The position numbers and the translations under genes are program-made. From assembly GCA_036504535.1 (NCBI GenBank), contig DASXUY010000032.1:1-64000 (forward strand): DNA of 64,000 nt, given 5' to 3'. This DNA is from JARLGU01 sp036504535 (GTDB lineage: Bacteria; Armatimonadota; Armatimonadia; Armatimonadales; Capsulimonadaceae). Of the stretch, positions 59,339 to 64,000 are shown piece by piece (the first letter of the stretch is position 1; the number at the start of each line of letters is the position of its first letter). The notes beneath the pieces are model-generated. The model did not search any database. It was not told where the DNA came from and worked only from the letters and a program-made list of their open reading frames with translations.

Positions 59339-59845
59339 CTATTTCGTTGGACCGCCTGGGGCTTCCTCAGCGAAACCCTCTTCGATCTCGGCATCGCCAA
59401 ACTCGTCGGGCTCGTGCTCAAAGTCTTCTTCGATTTCGTCGTCTGCTTCATCGTCAAAGGTGGCAAGCGCTTCGTCGGCGACGACAGGTTCTTCAGGAGC
59501 ATCAGCGGGTCCTGCAGTCCAGAGCTTCTCAAGCTTGTAGTACTCACGCTGCGATTCGCCCATGATATGCGCAATTACATCGCCATACGAGAGCAAAATC
59601 CACGACGCTTCGCTCCAGCCCTCAAGCATCTCGCGGCGATGGCCATGCTTTTCCATCTCCTCCATGATGCCTTCCGCGATGGCGCGAATGTGAATGTTGG
59701 ACGTTCCCGAGCAGATGACAAAGTAGTCGGCGATCAGGGTCTTGCCCCGAAGGTCCATGCTCGTGACGTAATTGGCTTTCTTATCTTCCGCAGCCGCGAC
59801 AATGATCGCGTGCTTTTCTTCCGACGTTAAATTCTCAGGCTTCAA
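59339..59845 (-). CDS. rsfS: Ribosomal silencing factor RsfS with acidic extension
   Basis: RsfS binds L14 and prevents subunit joining. Residues 1-112 are the complete domain (AAAEDKKANYVTSMDLRGKT, YFVICSGTSNIHIRAIAEGI, EGWSEASWILLSYGDVIAHI). Residues 113-168 are a strongly acidic tail (DDEADDEIEEDFEHEPDEFG) not found in short RsfS proteins. GGAATAAG precedes the start. It is the first gene of a pair with the TPR gene. Confidence 0.93.
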   Translation of the reverse strand: MKPENLTSEEKHAIIVAAAEDKKANYVTSMDLRGKTLIADYFVICSGTSNIHIRAIAEGIMEEMEKHGHRREMLEGWSEASWILLSYGDVIAHIMGESQREYYKLEKLWTAGPADAPEEPVVADEALATFDDEADDEIEEDFEHEPDEFGDAEIEEGFAEEAPGGPTK

Positions 59846-59979
59846 TACTTATTCCTTGGTTCGGTTGTTCGGCTCTAAACCCAGCCTAACCGGCCCTCGG
59901 GTCTTGTCCGTCCACAAAGTTGGTGGCCCACGCAAGCTATGCCGTCAGTGGCAAAAGCGCGTCCGGCCCATTCGGGAGA

Positions 59980-60690
59980 TTACAGTCCATTCAAGGTTTC
60001 CCAACCTCGATGGATCAAAAACCCCGCCATAATCAGCAGGATTATACCGGACAGACGGGTCATTCCGACGCGTAGGCCGCGCGAGGCGAGAAACGAGGGC
60101 GCGCTGGAGGCTAACATGCCAAGCGCTAACAGCCCTGGAATCGTGCCTGAACCGAATGCAGCCATGCATGCCGCGCTGTCCAGTACACTGCCTGCCGCGA
60201 GCGCGTAAATGAGGATGTAGTACGTCAGGCCGCACGGAAGGACGCCTACCAGCAGGCCGAGCGCGAGTGGTTTGAGCCAATGGTTCGCCCTGAGCACGCG
60301 CACATAAAGCTGACGCCCCTTGCCGCCGTTCGCGCCTAACACGTCGGGCTCCGGGATGCGCAGCGCGGGGATGATCCCAAGTTGCCCGAGCGAAAGCACT
60401 GCAAGAAGGGTGCCTGCAATAAGCCCCATCCACGCTTGCACCGCCGGGACATGCTCCCTAAAACCAGCGAGCGAACCGATAGCGCCAGCCACAACTCCTA
60501 GGAGCGTGAGAGATACCAGGCGGCCCACATGAAACAGAAGCTGCCTTGTTAGCGCCGTGCCGTAGTGTTTTGCAGCAAGCTCCTCGCTGCTCACCGAAGC
60601 AACAGTGAGGACAAATATACCGCACATGCCTATGCAGTGGCTAAACCCGCCGCTGAGGCCGGATAGGAACGGCAGCGTTAGGTTTATCAT
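59980..60690 (-). CDS. SafE/UreH-like membrane transporter
   Basis: The 236-residue, six-helix protein has the cysteine motif GFSHCIGMCGIFVL in the first helix and GLLVGVLPCGLTYYI in the fourth, typical of the UreH/SafE cytochrome-biogenesis-type family linked to copper or metal handling. The start overlaps the stop of the preceding FixH-like gene in ATGA. The frame is open 24 codons further upstream, but that part overlaps the FixH-like gene. Confidence 0.82.
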   Translation of the reverse strand: MINLTLPFLSGLSGGFSHCIGMCGIFVLTVASVSSEELAAKHYGTALTRQLLFHVGRLVSLTLLGVVAGAIGSLAGFREHVPAVQAWMGLIAGTLLAVLSLGQLGIIPALRIPEPDVLGANGGKGRQLYVRVLRANHWLKPLALGLLVGVLPCGLTYYILIYALAAGSVLDSAACMAAFGSGTIPGLLALGMLASSAPSFLASRGLRVGMTRLSGIILLIMAGFLIHRGWETLNGL

Positions 60691-61091
60691 GGGACGTTGA
60701 ACGGCACCATCTGATCCACTATCGGCCCTGTTTTCGAGCGAACCGTAATGATCGCCAGCCACTTACCCGACATCGTGAGCATAGCGGAGCCCTTGTAGAC
60801 ACTGTCTTTTCCTGTCGGCGTGACGATATTGGTTGGCATCTTCATTTCGGGCATCACAAACTCAACCTTCACTGGCACCGTGGTGTCGTGATCACGCATT
60901 GTGACATTGACGGTGAACGCGGCGGGCTTCAGTATCTTGGGTGGAGTGTCGAACGAGAACTCAATCCCGGTTTTAGCTGTGGACTCGTCTTTCACCGTCG
61001 GCAGCGTGAAATGGGAGCCGGTTTGCAGGTACAGGATAAGGCCGATGACGCCAGCGAGCGCCACCAGAAGGACGCGGAGTCGTTTGTTCAT
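60687..61091 (-). CDS. FixH/YtkA-like membrane-anchored protein
   Basis: The 134-residue protein has one N-terminal helix (LRVLLVALAGVIGLILYLQT) and a periplasmic-type beta-sandwich (VNVTMRDHDTTVPVKVEFVM, PEMKMPTN, LTMSGKWLAIITVR). The Met-rich VMPEMKM stretch suits copper binding. FixH and SafE-like proteins occur together in cbb3-oxidase assembly clusters. It is coupled to the SafE-like gene. Confidence 0.72.
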   Translation of the reverse strand: MNKRLRVLLVALAGVIGLILYLQTGSHFTLPTVKDESTAKTGIEFSFDTPPKILKPAAFTVNVTMRDHDTTVPVKVEFVMPEMKMPTNIVTPTGKDSVYKGSAMLTMSGKWLAIITVRSKTGPIVDQMVPFNVP

Positions 61092-61112
61092 GATATATTG
61101 TGTGCGCGCTTG

Positions 61113-61409
61113 CTAGTTTTTCGATACCGGATCGCTGGTTGGCGCTATTTCGTCGCTGCTAAGGCGGCGAAGATGCGGCGGCAGGCAGCTGGCATCGAGG
61201 CGGGGGCGGGTCGATGTCGATGGAGCAATGCCGATGAGCGTCTGCCCCTGGGGTGGCGGCACATTGCATCCTCCGCACGTGTCACAGGGGCTCTCGCCGT
61301 TCTTTCGGCTATTGCGGAGGGCGGCAAGCTGGTCCCAAACACGTTTGGCTACGTAGCAGGCGGCACCAGCGACAATCGCATCCGTGATAATAACCTGAGT
61401 ATCGATCAT
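61113..61409 (-). CDS. FeoB-associated Cys-rich membrane protein
   Basis: The 98-residue protein has a weak N-terminal membrane segment (VIITDAIVAGAACYVAKRVW) followed by a cysteine cluster (SPCDTCGGCN) and a disordered tail. This matches the FeoB-associated Cys-rich family, encoded next to feoB and thought to act in ferrous iron transfer. Its start overlaps the feoB stop in ATGA. The tail of about 50 residues is longer than usual. Confidence 0.75.
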   Translation of the reverse strand: MIDTQVIITDAIVAGAACYVAKRVWDQLAALRNSRKNGESPCDTCGGCNVPPPQGQTLIGIAPSTSTRPRLDASCLPPHLRRLSSDEIAPTSDPVSKN

Positions 61410-63586
61410 CGTTGAGCCCCCAATCCTGATATTGACATCGTCACGGCTGCCGGTGGTGGTGCATGGATTGACCTTTGACCGAGGTGTAAGGCGTTGCCGC
61501 CTTGCCACACGACAAACGTCACAACCCACGCTAGCACGCTCATGTAGGCGATTTGGAAGAGCGGCCACTTCCATCCATTCGTCTCACGCTTGACGACTGC
61601 GACGGTCGAGAGGCATTGCATCGCAAGAACGTAATAGATCATGATGCACACCGCAAGCAACGGTGAGAACATAGAATCGTTTCTCAGCGAGTTGCCAAGC
61701 TTCGCTTCATCGTCGCCGACGGCGTAGATCGTTCCCATGCTCGATACGAACACTTCTCGGGCGACGAACGACGATACCAGGCTGACACCGATCTTCCAGT
61801 CAAATCCAAGAGGCGCAATCGCTGGCTCGATGATTTTGCCAAGCGTCCCTGCGTACGAATGAGTTAGCTGCTCTGATTGCGGCAGTTCCGGGTGTCGCGG
61901 ATACGATGACAACCACCAGAGAACCACGCTAACCATCAAAATGATAGTACCAGCACGCCGCAGGAACAACCACGAGCGCTCCAGCATCTGCATGATGATC
62001 GCTCGCGCCGCTGGCAAGTGATACGGCGGCAGTTCAATAAAGAAGCGCGGTGGGGCGCTCCTTAGAAGCGTCTTCTTGAACAGCCATGCCATACCGAACG
62101 CCGCGAACACGCCTAGTAGGTACATCGCTATCATCGTGAGGCCGCGGTACTTGCCCGGGATAAACGCACCGATCATTAACGAGTAGACCGGGAGGCGCGC
62201 CGAGCACGACATGAGCGGCGCCACAAGGATCGTGACCAGACGCGACTTGCGATCATCGATGGTGCGCGTCGCCATTATCCCTGGGATAGCGCACGCGAAG
62301 CTGGACAGCATCGGGATGAACGATTTGCCGTGCAGGCCAACCTTGGACATCAGCTTGTCCATCAAGAACGCAGCTCGCGCCAGATAGCCCGTGTCTTCCA
62401 GTAGGCCAAGAAAGAAGAACAAGATCAGGATTTGCGGCAGGAACATAATCGTTGTTCCCACTCCGCCGATCACGCCTTGAACGATCAAATCGCGCAGCGG
62501 ACCGACCGCCATGTGGCCAACTACCCATGTGGCGAGCCATTCTTTGCCAGCGTCGATCTTGTCCATCGGGTACTGCGCCCACGTGAACACAGCCTGGAAG
62601 ATCAGCGCCATGACTCCGAAGAAGATGACATAGCCCCAAAACTTGTGCAGCAAAACGCGGTCAACGCGCTCAGCGAGGGGCGTCACAGGCTTGTGCCCCG
62701 GCAGCGAGCTGGGACCAAAGCGTTCGATGACCTTGCCGGTGATCGATTCGATCCAGCCGTAACGCGACTCGACCACCACGGACGCGTAGTCGATGCCACC
62801 GGACGCAAACGTCGCCTTGTCCTTGCGGATATGTGACAGCAGGTCGGGGCTGTAGCGGCGCGCCTCTTCCGGTGCGACCTCGTCGGTCATCAATAGCGTT
62901 ACCGCTTCGGCATACGCCTGACTGGGCGATTTGCCCGGTTGGTCCTGCAGCACCAGATCGCGCAATTCAGCTGTCTCATCGACAACCAAAGGTGGCAGGT
63001 CATATTGCACCGTTCGCGGCGTCTCAAGGTCGACGGGCAGTTGAGCGATCAGGTCCGGCAGTTCTTTCATGCCGCGCTTCTTGCGGACATTGACCGACGT
63101 AACGGCGACACCAAGCTCAGCCGATAGCGCGGCTTCATCCACACGGCGACCGCCTTGCTCGGCGATGTCGTTCATGGTAAGCACGACCAGCATAGGCAGG
63201 CCGAGATCGAGAAGCTGGGATGTGAGGTAAAGGTTGCGCTCTAGGTTGGACGCGTCAACGATGTTAATGATGCCTTCCGCCTTCGCTTCATCGCAGCGAC
63301 GACCAAGCAGTACATCGCGAGCGATTACCTCATCTGGAGAGCGCGGAGTGAGCGAATAGAGTCCTGGAAGGTCGACCAAGGTGATCGATTGGCCGGTCGA
63401 TGGCACTCGTAGCGTCCCTTCTTTGCGCTCGACGGTCACGCCAGGGTAGTTGCCTACCTTCTGCTTGAGACCGGTCAAGGCATTGAACAGAGTGGTTTTG
63501 CCGCTATTCGGATTTCCAACAACCGCAAAACGGCGCGTTCCGATCGGCGCCTGGATTTCATCGGTGTCGCTACAACAACTTGCCAT
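61406..63586 (-). CDS. feoB: Ferrous iron transporter FeoB
   Basis: The 726-residue transporter imports Fe2+. It has an N-terminal G domain (VVGNPNSGKTTLFNALTGLK, LVDLPGLYSLTPRSPDEV) and two Gate domains in the membrane part (LIFQAVFTWAQYPMDKIDAG; SSFACAIPGIMATRTIDDRK; LMSCSARLPVYSLMIGAFIP). It starts MASCCSDTDE, with an early cysteine pair. feoA is 69 bases upstream and the Cys-rich partner follows with overlap. Confidence 0.97.
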   Translation of the reverse strand: MASCCSDTDEIQAPIGTRRFAVVGNPNSGKTTLFNALTGLKQKVGNYPGVTVERKEGTLRVPSTGQSITLVDLPGLYSLTPRSPDEVIARDVLLGRRCDEAKAEGIINIVDASNLERNLYLTSQLLDLGLPMLVVLTMNDIAEQGGRRVDEAALSAELGVAVTSVNVRKKRGMKELPDLIAQLPVDLETPRTVQYDLPPLVVDETAELRDLVLQDQPGKSPSQAYAEAVTLLMTDEVAPEEARRYSPDLLSHIRKDKATFASGGIDYASVVVESRYGWIESITGKVIERFGPSSLPGHKPVTPLAERVDRVLLHKFWGYVIFFGVMALIFQAVFTWAQYPMDKIDAGKEWLATWVVGHMAVGPLRDLIVQGVIGGVGTTIMFLPQILILFFFLGLLEDTGYLARAAFLMDKLMSKVGLHGKSFIPMLSSFACAIPGIMATRTIDDRKSRLVTILVAPLMSCSARLPVYSLMIGAFIPGKYRGLTMIAMYLLGVFAAFGMAWLFKKTLLRSAPPRFFIELPPYHLPAARAIIMQMLERSWLFLRRAGTIILMVSVVLWWLSSYPRHPELPQSEQLTHSYAGTLGKIIEPAIAPLGFDWKIGVSLVSSFVAREVFVSSMGTIYAVGDDEAKLGNSLRNDSMFSPLLAVCIMIYYVLAMQCLSTVAVVKRETNGWKWPLFQIAYMSVLAWVVTFVVWQGGNALHLGQRSIHAPPPAAVTMSISGLGAQR

Positions 63587-63655
63587 CGATTAAGAGATCC
63601 TGCGCCACAACGTTGCATGCGGCGCGTTTGAAAACGTTCACATAAGCCGGTTGGC

Positions 63656-63943
63656 TTAGTCCAGCGGCGCGACAATGACGGCCGACGCTTCAGCGCGTCG
63701 AAGCGACAAGCGGTAGCCACGTAGGCGCAAGTCGATTGGGTCGCCAAGAGGCGCCTGCCGAATGAACTCCACTTCGGTGCCTTTGGTGAAACCCATTTCC
63801 AGCAGATGTTGGCGAAGGCCTGAGTTGCCATCAAGACGCACCACAGTGCCTCTCTTGCCTGCCTTAAGCTGCGTGATCGGAACCACGACGGCGTCTACCG
63901 TACCGGTCTTCTGCGCCACTGCTCTCTCCCATGTAAGATCCAT
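63656..63943 (-). CDS. feoA: FeoA-domain protein
   Basis: The 95-residue protein has an SH3-like FeoA domain (ITQLKAGKRGTVVRLDGNSG, HLLEMGFTKGTEVEFIRQAP, DPIDLRLRGYRLSLRRAEA). FeoA assists FeoB. It is the first gene of the feoA-feoB cluster, with a promoter visible at the end of the window. Confidence 0.93.
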   Translation of the reverse strand: MDLTWERAVAQKTGTVDAVVVPITQLKAGKRGTVVRLDGNSGLRQHLLEMGFTKGTEVEFIRQAPLGDPIDLRLRGYRLSLRRAEASAVIVAPLD

Positions 63944-63960
63944 AAGATGCCTCTCAATCC

Positions 63961-63992
63961 CCGACTAATTCAGTCGGAGATAACCTATTATA
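63961..63992 (-). promoter_or_regulatory. feoAB promoter -10 and leader hairpin
   Basis: On the minus strand TATAAT (63987-63992) stands 43 bases before feoA. Just after it, CCGACT-AATTC-AGTCGG (63961-63977) forms a hairpin in the leader. The -35 and any Fur box would lie at or beyond the window edge. Confidence 0.5.
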
Positions 63993-64000
63993 CGTTCGGT

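Overview
The window is a chromosomal segment of a moderately GC-rich bacterium. Gene content suggests a saccharolytic member of Armatimonadota or a close relative. The evidence is a H-X9-DG-type prepilin-like protein beside a LacI regulator and glycoside hydrolases, an actinobacterial-size xylose isomerase, many secreted sugar-active enzymes, and a fused ispDF. The phylum is an inference, because no rRNA is present. No rRNA, convincing tRNA or CRISPR array was found.

Positions 1-9340 form an accessory island. It starts with the tail of an upstream gene. Next is a 948-residue polymorphic-toxin protein with an intact Hint self-cleavage domain and a C-terminal toxin tip, followed by an immunity-like gene with two CXXC pairs. 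The tip plus its immunity gene is then repeated as a diverged tandem copy (about 1.43 kb) that lacks the delivery part. After that come fragments of an RHS-type gene: an Ig-like piece, an RHS core joined to a second unrelated toxin tip with a HEAT-repeat candidate immunity gene, and a frameshifted second RHS core. The island ends in about 1.3 kb of non-coding repeats (reiterated TATGCGC motifs and a tandem array of about 119 bp period). This is the most unusual part of the window.

Positions 9340-28000 hold catabolic, signalling and secreted functions. They include a GH65-like glycosidase with twin operator-like repeats, a five-GAF sensor followed by an RsbW-type ATPase, a TolB-like propeller, xylA, a secreted protein behind a Fur-box-like site, a SUFU-domain protein, a transglutaminase-like protein, a LuxE-LuxC fatty-acid-reductase pair without luciferase, an STAS protein, a ComEC-like channel and a cytochrome P450.

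Positions 28000-46500 are mostly housekeeping. F1-ATPase gamma, beta and epsilon lie without alpha or F0. Then come a second transglutaminase, a PIN/TRAM membrane protein overlapping a fused ispDF, hpf, coaD and a coiled-coil DivIVA-like protein. A fatty-acid operon follows (DUF177-rpmF-plsX-fabH-fabD-fabG-acpP-fabF) behind a palindrome at its promoter. A GH36 alpha-galactosidase gene is inserted between fabH and fabD.

Positions 46500-64000 contain a minus-strand lacI-prepilin-glycosidase operon, a GH29-like gene, the rpmH-rnpA-yidD-yidC-khpB translation and membrane-insertion operon, a DUF4397 lipoprotein, a TPR protein, rsfS, and an iron-uptake block (feoA-feoB-FeoB-associated Cys-rich protein) next to fixH-like and SafE/UreH-like genes. 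Assignments were made by reading motifs and gene order. No database search was run.
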